Positions 44,051 to 53,345 of a DNA stretch of 64,000 nucleotides are shown one piece after another. The stretch comes from DYRG01 sp041161065 (GTDB lineage Bacteria; Pseudomonadota; Gammaproteobacteria; Beggiatoales; Beggiatoaceae). The notes beneath the pieces were generated by a model that saw only the letters and a list, made by a program, of their open reading frames with translations, made no database searches and was not told where the DNA came from. Made by a program: the position numbers and the translations under genes. The stretch is from NCBI GenBank assembly GCA_041161065.1, contig JBEAVE010000030.1, positions 101,606 to 165,605 on the forward strand, read 5' to 3'. The number at the start of each line of letters is the position of its first letter. Position 1 is the stretch's first letter.

Positions 44051-44462
44051 ATGGGTCTAAAGGTAGGATAATTAACCCTTTAACGGTTTCTGTTTCATGA
44101 GTTTCAAGTGTGATAGTGGTTGCACTAATATGGTAATGTTGATGCAAATCTGCCAGCAGTTGAATTAATAGAGCAAAATCCATCTTTTCAAAGGTCAGTT
44201 GTAAGGTTTTATTTTCATTACGGGTAAGATTAACAGAGGTGGTTTGTAGGCGTTGCTGAATAAAATTAAAAACGTCTTTGTCGAGTGGTTTGAATTGTGA
44301 CGCAGCTTGTTTCATCCACGCTAAATCATTTTGATAAAGAACGACCCGCTTTTGAAGTGTAATTAACTCTGCTTGATAGGGCAACCAAATCCAACCATAA
44401 CCTATTAAAATAACAGCTAAAATAATACCGCTACTTATAACAACCTTTTCTCGATAATTCAT
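44049..44462 (-). CDS. gspM: Type II secretion protein GspM
   Basis: 137 residues: a short cytoplasmic N-terminus, one membrane helix (about 8-27, VVISSGIILAVILIGYGWIW), a coiled segment and a small ferredoxin-like periplasmic domain (LTFEKMDFALLIQLLADLHQHYHI). Size, topology and its position after gspL support GspM, which pairs with GspL in the inner-membrane platform. Sequence similarity in this family is low, so the context weighs heavily. Four-base overlap with gspL. Confidence 0.82.
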   Translation of the reverse strand: MNYREKVVISSGIILAVILIGYGWIWLPYQAELITLQKRVVLYQNDLAWMKQAASQFKPLDKDVFNFIQQRLQTTSVNLTRNENKTLQLTFEKMDFALLIQLLADLHQHYHISATTITLETHETETVKGLIILPLDP

Positions 44463-45595
44463 TTGAGTTTCGTCCGAAAATTGCCCATTTGTCCGTTAAT
44501 TTGAATATCCCAATCTTGCGACGGCAACTGAGATTGAAGGTTTGCTAACAACTGAGGATCGTTGATTTCTAGTGTGAGAGAAAATTCTTTATTTTTTAAC
44601 GTAATTTTTTTAATACTAAAACCGGTTTCTGGTAAGACCTTATGTAATTGTAATAACGTTTCTAAAAAGGGTTCTTTTTGATTGGATAAAGTCGTTTGTT
44701 CAGCTAATTTAGATGCCATTTGAGCGCGCGGATTAATAATCTTTTTACTTTGAGGAAAAGTATCTTTGTATAAGGTCTCAATTTTTTGAGAAAGTTCATT
44801 GCTAGTTTGTCTTAATTCATGTAATTGTTGAAATAATGAGATAAAATAAATAATAACTAAGAAACCCACTAAAGATGCGGTTAGAATTAGGGGACGAATA
44901 TATTGTTGAAAGGGAGACTGTGGACGATATTTCCCTTGCAATAAGTTAATTATACAGTTTTTTTCTATATTATTTGCTAACCATTCTAATGGAGGATCGG
45001 AATAGTTTTTTTCAATAATATTTGGAAAATTAATATGATGTTTTTCTTCTGGGTGTTGATATAACCAAATGACTGGTTTGTTCTTTGTTTCTTCCAATAA
45101 CATTTCCAATAAATTAGGCAATAAATTTATTTCAATTGCAAACCCGCTTTGTAATCCTGTTCGTACCAATGCAATATTATTCAAACACAAAATTCCCCAA
45201 CCATCCATAGGATACGGAACTGCTAATACATCAGGCATCACAATTGCGGGTTGTAATTTTGCGTTCGAGAGGGTTTCAATTGTTTGCTGCATTAATGCAT
45301 GAGTTAATATAGCAACGGTTGCGCCGTTCTTATCACGTTTTCCAATCGCAAAATGTAAATTATCAACATGATCGACTAAGCGTTCTTCTAAACTATATGG
45401 CAAGGCTTGTTGTAACTGTTGAAAAGTGCGCGCTGGAATGGTGGTATGCGTTAAACAAATTTGAGTGCTAGAAATCAACACCACCAACTCTCCATGAAAT
45501 GCTGGCAAATGCTCAATTAAACCCTCATAAAACGCCCCAGAAACCCACGCTTGGCAAGTTTGTCCCGTCAAATGAATAACCGCCCCCGTTTGCAC
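44459..45595 (-). CDS. gspL: Type II secretion protein GspL
   Basis: 378 residues from a GTG start that shares one base with the gspK stop (TAGTG). An actin-like cytoplasmic domain (about 1-225, with PYSLEERLVDHVDNLHFAIGKRD, a typical GspL motif) is followed by one membrane helix (about 238-258) and a periplasmic coiled/ferredoxin-like domain. The cytoplasmic part binds the secretion ATPase GspE; the periplasmic part binds GspM. Confidence 0.88.
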   Translation of the reverse strand: MQTGAVIHLTGQTCQAWVSGAFYEGLIEHLPAFHGELVVLISSTQICLTHTTIPARTFQQLQQALPYSLEERLVDHVDNLHFAIGKRDKNGATVAILTHALMQQTIETLSNAKLQPAIVMPDVLAVPYPMDGWGILCLNNIALVRTGLQSGFAIEINLLPNLLEMLLEETKNKPVIWLYQHPEEKHHINFPNIIEKNYSDPPLEWLANNIEKNCIINLLQGKYRPQSPFQQYIRPLILTASLVGFLVIIYFISLFQQLHELRQTSNELSQKIETLYKDTFPQSKKIINPRAQMASKLAEQTTLSNQKEPFLETLLQLHKVLPETGFSIKKITLKNKEFSLTLEINDPQLLANLQSQLPSQDWDIQINGQMGNFRTKLK

Positions 45596-46509
45596 TATTC
45601 ACCTCGTAAATGGCGCATAAGAACGCGGCATTGTTGTTCATCGCGTTGTAATAAACTATCGATCTTTATCATATTTTCTCCAATTATTACGGTTGTTTCT
45701 AAACGAAAATAATCACTAGAAACACTCAATCCTTTCATATCTACCTTCAAATTATTAAGCAAACTTTCTTTCAAAAAATCCTCAACCGTTTTATACATAC
45801 CTTGTCGGGCTTTTTCCAATAAAGTTGTTGCCGATATTTGGGGTAAATTTTCAACCATACTCATCAATATTTCTACGCTTGTCGTGTTCAAATTAATTGG
45901 CGTTGAAGTAGGCAACACGGTGATATGCGGTGATAAAACCTTAAAATAGGCTTCTTTCATACCCAATAATAAGCGGAGTTCTTCAATACTTTGAAACCGC
46001 AAATTAGCTGTTCGATAAGGAGGATTTTGTAAGCTATATTCATTATCTTCAGCACCTCCCATTTGCACGTTTGTATCACGATCTATCCAATCTAAAGCCT
46101 GCATAGCAATATTAACAGGTAATTCTAATTTTTTTAATAAGCGTTCAAATCGTTGAATGTTCTCTGGAGAAGGTTTATTTTCATGATCTAACAAATTATT
46201 GATATTAAACTTTCCTTGCTCATCTGTTAATCTACCATTTAATTGCCCCCCAGAAATAAAAGCAGGCGGAAGTTGTTTTGCCCACATTTCAGATAAATGA
46301 TCAACTTTATTTTGTTGGCGATCACGCATTAAAATCTTAGTTGCCCAACTTTCTGCACCTAATGCGTACAAATAAGCCTGTTCTTGTTGCAAATGATTCG
46401 CCGTTCTTTGCATTATTATGTGTTGTTTTTCTAACAATGACGTAGCAATAATAACAACTAAAGCAACAATTAACAATGCTGTAATTAATGCAACCCCTTT
46501 TTCTTTCAT
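45595..46509 (-). CDS. gspK: Type II secretion minor pseudopilin GspK
   Basis: 304 residues. Short prepilin leader MKEKG before VALITALLIVALVVIIATSL, cleaved by the prepilin peptidase after Gly5; the E5 position typical of pilins is replaced, as is usual for GspK. The large alpha-domain insert (about 60-260) contains LTDEQGKFNINNLL, ALDWIDRDTNVQMGGAEDNEY and INLNTTSVEIL, all GspK signatures. It caps the pseudopilus tip with GspI/J. Its start overlaps the glrR stop by four bases. gspC-J are not in the window. Confidence 0.93.
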   Translation of the reverse strand: MKEKGVALITALLIVALVVIIATSLLEKQHIIMQRTANHLQQEQAYLYALGAESWATKILMRDRQQNKVDHLSEMWAKQLPPAFISGGQLNGRLTDEQGKFNINNLLDHENKPSPENIQRFERLLKKLELPVNIAMQALDWIDRDTNVQMGGAEDNEYSLQNPPYRTANLRFQSIEELRLLLGMKEAYFKVLSPHITVLPTSTPINLNTTSVEILMSMVENLPQISATTLLEKARQGMYKTVEDFLKESLLNNLKVDMKGLSVSSDYFRLETTVIIGENMIKIDSLLQRDEQQCRVLMRHLRGE

Positions 46510-47867
46510 TTTTCTTCATCAGTTGTTTTGAATGAAGCAGGTGTTAAATTATGACGTTCTAATAATTTATAGAAATCTGTCCGATTACGTTGTGCTAAAC
46601 GGGCTGCTTGTGCGGCATTTCCACCAGTTATTTGTAATATTTGAATTAAATAATCGCGTTCAAAACGCTGCCGTGCTTCATTGAAAGGTAAAATTTCTAA
46701 TGGTTTATCACGCAAGGCTTTTTGCACTAAAGTTGCTGGAATAATAGGCGTTAAAGATAAAGCAACACATTGCTCAACTACATTAAATAATTGTCTAACA
46801 TTTCCAGGAAAGTTTGCGTGCACCAATAACTCTAATGATTCTGGCGCAAACCCACTGATATTTTTACGATTTTTAGCGGTTAAAATACCTAAAAAATATT
46901 TAGCTAACAAAGGAATATCTTCACGACGTTGAGAAAGTGTTGGGATTTCTAAATTAACCACGTTCAAACGATAATACAAATCTTCTCTAAACAAACCTTT
47001 CTTTAAGCGTTCTTCTAAATTAACATGGGTTGCAGAAATAACTCTTACATCAATATCAATGGCGGTTGTTGAACCAACAGGGCGAATTTTTCTTTCTTGT
47101 AAAACGCGCAGCAATTTTGTTTGTAATGTTAAAGGTAAATCACCAATTTCATCTAAAAAAAGCGTTCCTAAATGGGCGGTTTGAAATAACCCACGATGAT
47201 CTTTTAATGCACCTGTAAATGAACCCTTTGCGTGCCCAAATAATTCCGATTCAAATAGGGTTTCTGGAATTGCACTACAATTCACTGGAATGAAATCACG
47301 ATTAGCGCGGGGACTTGCCAAATGAATCGCTTGTGCTAAAAGTTCTTTTCCTGTCCCAGAATCCCCGTGAATAAAAACATTTGCTTCACTTTCTGCAACC
47401 AATTTTGCTTGAGAAAGTAATTCTTCCATGCTTGGGCTGCGTGTAATGATTGCTGCCCGCCATTTCTCTAATTTTTCCTCTCGATCATTTGTATCACTAC
47501 TTAGTTTCAGAGCTTGCGCAATATGCTCTAATAAAATTTTACTATCAAATGGTTTTGTTAGAAACCGAAAAACGCCTTGATGTGCAGCTTCTACAGCATC
47601 AGGAATTGTTCCATGCGCTGTTAAAATAATAACGGGTAAAGCTGGATTACTTTGTTGAAGAAACTTAAACAGTGTCAAACCGTCCATTCCGTCCATTCTC
47701 AAATCCGTAATAACCAAATGCGGTCTAATCACTGGAATTAGAGCAAGTGCTTCCTTACCATTTTGCGCAGTTCTTACCAAATATCCCGCCGCTTTCAAAC
47801 GCATAGATAATAATTGCAACAAATCAGTATCATCATCAACTAATAAAATATGATACGCCGTATTCAT
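46506..47867 (-). CDS. glrR: Sigma-54-dependent response regulator GlrR
   Basis: 453 residues: receiver domain (about 5-120; phospho-Asp in VITDLRMDGMDG), AAA+ domain (about 145-375; Walker A GDSGTGKELLAQ, Walker B LFLDEIGDLP) and a Fis-type helix-turn-helix (GGNAAQAARLAQRNRTDFYKLLERH). It resembles E. coli GlrR/QseF closely in the C-terminal half. The sigma-54 contact loop reads GSFTGA, with Ser216 in place of the usual Ala. It regulates envelope-stress genes such as rpoE and the glmY small RNA in E. coli. Confidence 0.93.
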   Translation of the reverse strand: MNTAYHILLVDDDTDLLQLLSMRLKAAGYLVRTAQNGKEALALIPVIRPHLVITDLRMDGMDGLTLFKFLQQSNPALPVIILTAHGTIPDAVEAAHQGVFRFLTKPFDSKILLEHIAQALKLSSDTNDREEKLEKWRAAIITRSPSMEELLSQAKLVAESEANVFIHGDSGTGKELLAQAIHLASPRANRDFIPVNCSAIPETLFESELFGHAKGSFTGALKDHRGLFQTAHLGTLFLDEIGDLPLTLQTKLLRVLQERKIRPVGSTTAIDIDVRVISATHVNLEERLKKGLFREDLYYRLNVVNLEIPTLSQRREDIPLLAKYFLGILTAKNRKNISGFAPESLELLVHANFPGNVRQLFNVVEQCVALSLTPIIPATLVQKALRDKPLEILPFNEARQRFERDYLIQILQITGGNAAQAARLAQRNRTDFYKLLERHNLTPASFKTTDEEK

Positions 47868-47881
47868 AATATGATTTTCCT

Positions 47882-49312
47882 TTATTGAATTGCTAAAGTA
47901 ATTCTAAAGCAAGTTCTATTGTTTTCATTATCGACTAAACAAATTGTTCCTCGATGTGCTTCAACATATTCTTTGGCAATCGACAAACCCAATCCACTCC
48001 CTTTAATTGCTCCCTGAGAACGGTTTTGTCCTTGATAAAATGCGTCAAATATTTTGGGTTTATCATTTTCATTGATCCCAATCCCTTCATCTTCCACTTC
48101 AAAAACAGCATTTTCCTCTATTTTAAATAATCTCAAATAAATTGTCCCCTGTTGAGGAGAAAACTTAATGGCGTTTGAAAGCAAATTATCTATAATTGAC
48201 AACAATTTTTCACGATCACCAACCAAATTAATAGCAATAAAGTTTTTCTTAATTTGTAATGATTTTGCTTTGATTGCTAAACTATGTTCTAAAATACCTT
48301 GTTCTATCAGCGAATTTAAGTTTTGCAAGGATTGTTGCAAACGTAATGTTTTAAAGTGTGCAGCACTAAAATCTAATAAATTTTCAATTAAATGTTGTAA
48401 TTGCAGGCTATTTTTATGTAATATTTCTAGAATACTACGTTGCTCTGCATTTACATTACCTGCAACTTCATCAATCATCAATTGACTTCCTTCACGAATC
48501 GCCGCCAAAGGGGTTTTCAATTCGTGAGAAACATGGCGAAGAAACCGATTCTTTTCCGCTTCAAGTTCTAATAATCTCAACCGCAACCAATCTAAACGTT
48601 CTCCCAAATAAACTAAATCATCGGGTCCTTTAATTTGAATAGGCACATTAAATATTGCATTTCCTAAATCACGAATCGCCTGATCTATTTGACGAATCGG
48701 CTGCGTAATTAACACTGTGAAAATCGCTGCTAAAACGAATGCAACAACCCCCAAACTAATGGCTTGCCAAATAAGCATTTGCTCTGCATTTGTGGCAGTT
48801 GTTTTGAGAAAATCTAATTTGTAATGTAAAATACGATGGCTTTCACTTAAAATCTGTTCTGCAACCGTTGCTAAACTATTAAATCCAACTAATGCTCGAC
48901 CAATTTCAATACTATTAACATTAGGTGTATTTAAACGTTGAAAAATGGCTTCTTCTTTTGTTTTAAACTCGTCTAATAAGGATTGATAATTTTGATCATC
49001 AGGTAATAATTCAATTAAAGATTGCAATATACTTTTTACATCTTGATGATTTTCATTATAGCGTCCTAAAATACCATTTTGAACAGTGGGTTGTAAAGAT
49101 TGAATATCGTGTTCCATATCATCTACTAATACCGTTAAACGATAACTTGTTTGCGTGATTTTAGTACTTTCTAACATGGCTTGTTCTGTTTGTCGGGTTA
49201 GTGTATTAACGGACAAAGCGGTGCTAATTAATGCTAGAACAAAAGGTAAAGAAACTAAACAAAAACCTAATAAGGTTAGAATTAAAATAGAACGCGGACG
49301 ATAAAATCTCAT
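47882..49312 (-). CDS. glrK: Sensor histidine kinase GlrK
   Basis: 476 residues: first membrane helix about 9-34, a mostly helical periplasmic domain (about 35-185), second helix about 186-206, HAMP, HisKA (RHVSHELKTPLAAIREGSQLM) and HATPase (NLLSNAIKFSPQQG; DEGIGI; GSGLGLSIAKEYV). REGSQLM after the H-box is typical of GlrK/QseE. It is the cognate kinase for glrR, 14 bases downstream. qseG, which lies between the two in E. coli, is absent. Confidence 0.92.
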   Translation of the reverse strand: MRFYRPRSILILTLLGFCLVSLPFVLALISTALSVNTLTRQTEQAMLESTKITQTSYRLTVLVDDMEHDIQSLQPTVQNGILGRYNENHQDVKSILQSLIELLPDDQNYQSLLDEFKTKEEAIFQRLNTPNVNSIEIGRALVGFNSLATVAEQILSESHRILHYKLDFLKTTATNAEQMLIWQAISLGVVAFVLAAIFTVLITQPIRQIDQAIRDLGNAIFNVPIQIKGPDDLVYLGERLDWLRLRLLELEAEKNRFLRHVSHELKTPLAAIREGSQLMIDEVAGNVNAEQRSILEILHKNSLQLQHLIENLLDFSAAHFKTLRLQQSLQNLNSLIEQGILEHSLAIKAKSLQIKKNFIAINLVGDREKLLSIIDNLLSNAIKFSPQQGTIYLRLFKIEENAVFEVEDEGIGINENDKPKIFDAFYQGQNRSQGAIKGSGLGLSIAKEYVEAHRGTICLVDNENNRTCFRITLAIQ

Positions 49313-49650
49313 GATTTAAAGATAAAATAGACTGCACCCATTAAACAAACACCCGCCCACAAATAATCTAATTTAATAGGCTGGTTCATATATAAAATGC
49401 TAAAAGGTACAAATACCGCTAATGTAATAACTTCTTGTAATATTTTTAACTGTGCGAGATTAAACTGTGTGAAACCCAAACGATTGGCGGGAATTTGGAA
49501 CAAATATTCAATAAATGCAATCCCCCAACTAACCAAAATTGCAATATATAAAGGTTTGTTGCTTAAATCTTTTAAATGCGCATACCATGCAAAAGTCATG
49601 AATACATTTGCAATCAATAATAAAAAGATAGTTTGTAATAATACTGGCAT
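49309..49650 (-). CDS. DUF486 family membrane protein (DMT-like)
   Basis: 113 residues from the ATG at 49650; the frame is open 27 codons further up but that would run into alr. Four membrane helices (starting VLLQTIFLLLIANVFMTFAWYAHL; last WAGVCLMGAVYFIF) and the DUF486 pattern WGIAFIEYLFQIPANRLGF and QLKILQEVITL. Probably a small drug/metabolite-type transporter; the substrate is unknown. Its stop overlaps the glrK start (ATGA). Confidence 0.85.
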   Translation of the reverse strand: MPVLLQTIFLLLIANVFMTFAWYAHLKDLSNKPLYIAILVSWGIAFIEYLFQIPANRLGFTQFNLAQLKILQEVITLAVFVPFSILYMNQPIKLDYLWAGVCLMGAVYFIFKS

Positions 49651-49658
49651 ATTTTTCT

Positions 49659-50741
49659 CTATTTTTGAAATAAACGTGGAACGCGCATTGTTACACCACA
49701 TAAAAGCGGATATGAAATCGTTTGAGCACATTGCGCAATTTCATCAATTGAAATGTGCTGTCCCCATAATTCTATCTCATCTCCAATTTGAGGATTTTCA
49801 CACAATCTTAAATCCACTGCTAGCATATCCATAGAAACCCGCCCAATTAGAGGAACTCTTTGCCCATTCAAATAAACAGGTGTTCCAGATTTTGCATGAC
49901 GAGGATAACCATCTCCATAACCTGCTGCAATAATACCTATTTGCGTATTTTCTTTACAGTTCCATGTTGCACCATATCCTACAGTTTCTCCCGCTAAACA
50001 CGTTTTTATACTAATCAATTTTGATTTTAATGTCATAACAGGTTTCAAATCAAAGTCGCTAGCATTTTTATTTGGAAATGGAGAAGAACCATACAACATA
50101 ATACCCGGTCGTCCCCAATCTGCATGAGTTTGTGACCATCCTAATAAACCTGCTGAATTTGCAAGAGATTTTTCATTTTTCCATAAATTTATTGCATTCA
50201 AAAAATTATTGAGTTGTTTAATGGTAAATGAATTTTCTAATTCATCAGCACAAGCCAAATGTGTCATTAAACGAATCGGCGATGCAATTTGAGGGTGTTT
50301 TAAGAGTGTTTGATAGGTTATTTGTAATTGTTTGAAATCAAAACCCAAACGATTCATTCCACTATCAAATTTCAACCAAATGGGGAGCGGTCTTTGAGGA
50401 GGATTTTCTAATAAATAGGCAAGTTGTTGGGGGTGATGTAAAACGGTTTCTAATTGATTTTCTACTAATAAAGGGATTTCATTTTTTTCAAAGAAACCTT
50501 CTAATAAAATAATGGGTTTTATTATTCCATTTTCTCGAAGTTGTAAGGCTTCTTCAATAGAAGAAACGGCTAAAGCATCTGCTCCCACTTCTTCAAAAGC
50601 AGTTGCACATTCAATTAAACCATGTCCATACGCATTTGCTTTAACAACCGCCATTAATTTTTGTTTAGAAGATTGTTGTCTAGCAATCAAAAAATTATGT
50701 TTTAGTGCAGATAAATCAATAATCGCTTGTAATGGACGCAT
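49659..50741 (-). CDS. alr: Alanine racemase
   Basis: 360 residues from the ATG at 50741 (MRPLQAIIDLSALKHN), the normal Alr length and start; the frame extends upstream into dnaB but that part is not family-like. The PLP lysine is in VVKANAYGHG (about residue 35), the second active-site region GRPGIMLYGSSPF and the catalytic tyrosine in TVGYGATW are present. It makes D-alanine for peptidoglycan. Thirteen bases follow dnaB, a linkage also known in other gammaproteobacteria. Confidence 0.96.
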   Translation of the reverse strand: MRPLQAIIDLSALKHNFLIARQQSSKQKLMAVVKANAYGHGLIECATAFEEVGADALAVSSIEEALQLRENGIIKPIILLEGFFEKNEIPLLVENQLETVLHHPQQLAYLLENPPQRPLPIWLKFDSGMNRLGFDFKQLQITYQTLLKHPQIASPIRLMTHLACADELENSFTIKQLNNFLNAINLWKNEKSLANSAGLLGWSQTHADWGRPGIMLYGSSPFPNKNASDFDLKPVMTLKSKLISIKTCLAGETVGYGATWNCKENTQIGIIAAGYGDGYPRHAKSGTPVYLNGQRVPLIGRVSMDMLAVDLRLCENPQIGDEIELWGQHISIDEIAQCAQTISYPLLCGVTMRVPRLFQK

Positions 50742-50754
50742 TTTATTTCTTCTT

Positions 50755-52143
50755 TTACTCTTCAGAATAGTATTGTTCAGCCGCAAAATTCTCAAATCGG
50801 GTAAATTGTCCACGAAAGGCTAATCTAACCATTCCAATTGGACCGTTTCTCTGTTTTGCAATAATGATTTCTGCCGTACCTTTATCAGGGCTTTCTTCAT
50901 TATAAACTTCATCACGATAAATAAACATAACTAAATCCGCATCCTGTTCAATTGCTCCAGATTCCCTCAAATCGGCTAATTGCGGGCGTTTGTCTTGACG
51001 ATGCTCTACCCCTCTATTTAGTTGAGAAAGCGCAATTACAGGCACTTGGAGTTCTTTTGCAAGCGATTTTAATGCGCGGGAGATTTCACTAATTTCAGTT
51101 GCTCGGTTTTCTTTTCCACCACTTAATTGCATCAATTGCAAATAATCGATGACAATTAAACCTAATTGTCCTTCTTCACGCACTAAACGTCTTGCTCTTG
51201 CTCTAATTTCTGAAGGAGAAACGCCTGGTGTATCATCAATAAATAATTTCGTTTCTGCCAACATATTGATCGCCATTGTCAAACGGGGCCAATCATCATC
51301 TTCTAACCTTCCCGTTCTTACTTTTTGTTGATCAATTCTTCCCAGTGATGCAATCAAACGCATTGCCAGTTGTTCTCCGGGCATTTCTAAAGAAAATACC
51401 GCCACCGGCAAACCACTTCCTACCGCCACATTTTCTGCAATATTCATTGCAAAAGACGTTTTTCCCATAGATGGTCGTCCAGCGATAATGATTAAATCAG
51501 AAGGTTGTAAACCAGCCGTTTTATCATCTAAATCAGAGAAACCGCTAGAAATCCCAGTAATAGACGTATTCTTTTGAAAAAGCTCGTCGATTTTATCAAT
51601 GGCTTTAGTTAAGATTTGGCGAATCGGGAGAAATCCCCCTTTTCGATTGGTTTGCTCTGCAATGGCGAAGATTTGTTTCTCTGCTTCTTCCAATAGTTCG
51701 TTAGGAGAACGTCCTTGCGCGTTAAAAGTGCTATTTGTGATTTCTGTTCCAACACGATTTAGCTGGCGTAAAACTGAGCATTCTCTAACGATTTCAGCAT
51801 AAGTTGTAATGTTGGCGGCACTGGGGGTGTTTCTCGCCACATTCACTAAATATTCAAATCCCCCAGCTTTAGATAAAAGTTGCTGTTTTTCTAACCAATC
51901 AGAAACCGTAATCACATCAAAAGGGACGTTTTGTGCGGATAAAGCGGAGATCGCGCGAAAAATAGCGGCGTGGTTGGGGTGATAAAAATCACTTTCGACA
52001 ATTAAATCAGCGAGTTGAAACCATGCTTGATTATCCAATAACAACCCACCGAGCACTGATTGTTCGGATTCAGTGGCGTGTGGCATGGTTTTGAGATGAG
52101 CCTGCGCGGGGCGCGGCGTTTCCCATTCAGCTTGAGAACGCAT
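50755..52143 (-). CDS. dnaB: Replicative DNA helicase DnaB
   Basis: 462 residues from the ATG at 52143, which has AAGGGG upstream. An ATG 13 codons earlier (52182) lies in the loop of the rplI terminator and has no ribosome-binding site, so I reject it. The N-terminal domain (SEQSVLGGLLLDNQAW) and RecA-like C-terminal domain (Walker A GRPSMGKTSFAMNIAENVA; VIDYLQLMQLSGG; LSQLNRGVEHRQDKRPQLADLRESGAIEQDADLV) are complete with no intein. First gene of the operon running to gspM. Confidence 0.97.
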   Translation of the reverse strand: MRSQAEWETPRPAQAHLKTMPHATESEQSVLGGLLLDNQAWFQLADLIVESDFYHPNHAAIFRAISALSAQNVPFDVITVSDWLEKQQLLSKAGGFEYLVNVARNTPSAANITTYAEIVRECSVLRQLNRVGTEITNSTFNAQGRSPNELLEEAEKQIFAIAEQTNRKGGFLPIRQILTKAIDKIDELFQKNTSITGISSGFSDLDDKTAGLQPSDLIIIAGRPSMGKTSFAMNIAENVAVGSGLPVAVFSLEMPGEQLAMRLIASLGRIDQQKVRTGRLEDDDWPRLTMAINMLAETKLFIDDTPGVSPSEIRARARRLVREEGQLGLIVIDYLQLMQLSGGKENRATEISEISRALKSLAKELQVPVIALSQLNRGVEHRQDKRPQLADLRESGAIEQDADLVMFIYRDEVYNEESPDKGTAEIIIAKQRNGPIGMVRLAFRGQFTRFENFAAEQYYSEE

Positions 52144-52164
52144 GGGAATTTGCCCCTTAGAGCG

Positions 52165-52203
52165 TAAAAAACGGACTGCCATTTATAACAAAAAGCAGTC
52201 CGT
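52165..52203 (-). terminator. Intrinsic terminator of rpsF-rpsR-rplI
   Basis: Minus strand: ACGGACTGC (52203-52195), 15-base loop, GCAGTCCGT (52179-52171), then six U (to 52165). The nine-base stem is perfect. It sits between rplI and dnaB, so dnaB needs its own promoter or read-through. Confidence 0.93.
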
Positions 52204-52215
52204 AAAGGGAGGTTT

Positions 52216-52665
52216 TTATTCTTCAGCGACTACATGGACTTTGATTGTTGCGTCCACGTCGGCGTGTAAATGCAGCGTGACAGCGTATTCGCCCACCAAA
52301 CGCAATGCGCCGGTCGGTAATCGTACTTCATTACGAGATAACGCAACGCCCGCCTGCGTGACGGCATCGGCGATGTCGTGCGCATTCACCGAGCCAAATA
52401 ATTTGCCTTCGCCAGCGGTGCGACGCGCGATAACCACACTCAAATTATCCAATTGTTGAGCCCGTTGTTGTGCGCTAGCCAATTGATCTTGCTGTGCTTT
52501 TTCCAATTCTGCCCGTCTAACTTCGAAGGCAGCGAGGTTGTTTTTAGTGGCGGGAACAGCTTTATTTTGGGGAATCAAATAGTTACGACCATAACCTGCT
52601 TTGACTTTGACCTTATCGCCCAAATTGCCCAAATTTTTAACTTTTTCTAATAAAATCAATTCCAT
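52216..52665 (-). CDS. rplI: 50S ribosomal protein L9
   Basis: 149 residues: MELILLEKVKNLGNLGDKVKVKAGYGRNYLIPQNKAVPATKNN is the L9 N-terminal domain and linker; the C-terminal domain contains LFGSVNAHDIADAV and ends GEYAVTLHLHADVDATIKVHVV. Third gene of the S6 operon. Confidence 0.98.
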   Translation of the reverse strand: MELILLEKVKNLGNLGDKVKVKAGYGRNYLIPQNKAVPATKNNLAAFEVRRAELEKAQQDQLASAQQRAQQLDNLSVVIARRTAGEGKLFGSVNAHDIADAVTQAGVALSRNEVRLPTGALRLVGEYAVTLHLHADVDATIKVHVVAEE

Positions 52666-52677
52666 GATAATAAACCC

Positions 52678-52911
52678 TTAAAACTCGTGCGCGTCGGTGT
52701 AAGGCAACAAAGCCAGATAGCGGGCTTGTTTGATGGCTTTCGATAATTGACGCTGATAGCGCGCTTTCGTACCCGTAATGCGACTGGGGACAATTTTGCC
52801 CGTTTCCGTGATGTAACCTTTCAAAATGGCGAGGTCTTTGTAATCAATTTCCTCAACTTTCTCAGCAGTGAAACGGCAGAATTTTTTACGGCGAAAAAAA
52901 CGTGATGACAT
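52678..52911 (-). CDS. rpsR: 30S ribosomal protein S18
   Basis: 77 residues with KKFCRFTAEKVEEIDYKDLAILKGYITETGKIVPSRITGTKARYQRQLSKAIKQARYLALLPYTDAHE, the whole S18 fold. The cysteine near the N-terminus is retained. It binds S6 in the platform of the 30S subunit. Eighteen bases after rpsF. Confidence 0.98.
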   Translation of the reverse strand: MSSRFFRRKKFCRFTAEKVEEIDYKDLAILKGYITETGKIVPSRITGTKARYQRQLSKAIKQARYLALLPYTDAHEF

Positions 52912-52929
52912 TAGTAGTTGCTCCCTAAG

Positions 52930-53340
52930 TTATTCTTCAATTTCTTCATCATCAAGCTCATCGCTCATGATTTCTTCATCTAAGGTAGAACGCCCATCAT
53001 CATGATGAGAAGATTTTTCTTCTTTGGTTTTGAGCATCGGAGAGGGCTCAGTAACTGCTTTTTTGCGTGCAATTATCAAGTTACGAATAACCGCATCATT
53101 AAAACGAAATGCGCTTTGTAATTCATTGAGGGTTTCATTATCGCATTCAATATTCATAAGAACATAATGCGCTTTATGGATTTTTAAAATCGGATAAGCT
53201 AATTGACGACGACCCCAATCTTCTAAACGATGCACTTGACCATTACCAGCAGCAATCATACTTTTGTAACGATCAATCATGTGAGGAACTTGCTCACTTT
53301 GATCGGGGTGAACGAGAAATACAACTTCGTAGTGTTTCAT
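52930..53340 (-). CDS. rpsF: 30S ribosomal protein S6
   Basis: 136 residues, starting MKHYEVVFLVHPDQSEQVPHMIDRY and including GRRQLAYPILKIHKAHYVLMNIECD. The C-terminus is a long acidic tail (EEEIMSDELDDEEIEE) of the type that RimK extends with glutamates in E. coli. First gene of rpsF-rpsR-rplI. priB, which lies between rpsF and rpsR in enterics, is absent. Confidence 0.97.
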   Translation of the reverse strand: MKHYEVVFLVHPDQSEQVPHMIDRYKSMIAAGNGQVHRLEDWGRRQLAYPILKIHKAHYVLMNIECDNETLNELQSAFRFNDAVIRNLIIARKKAVTEPSPMLKTKEEKSSHHDDGRSTLDEEIMSDELDDEEIEE

Positions 53341-53345
53341 TAAAA

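Noticed and set aside
52144..52182. Longer dnaB start at 52182
   Set aside because: The ATG lies in the loop of the rplI terminator hairpin without a ribosome-binding site; the ATG at 52143 has AAGGGG.
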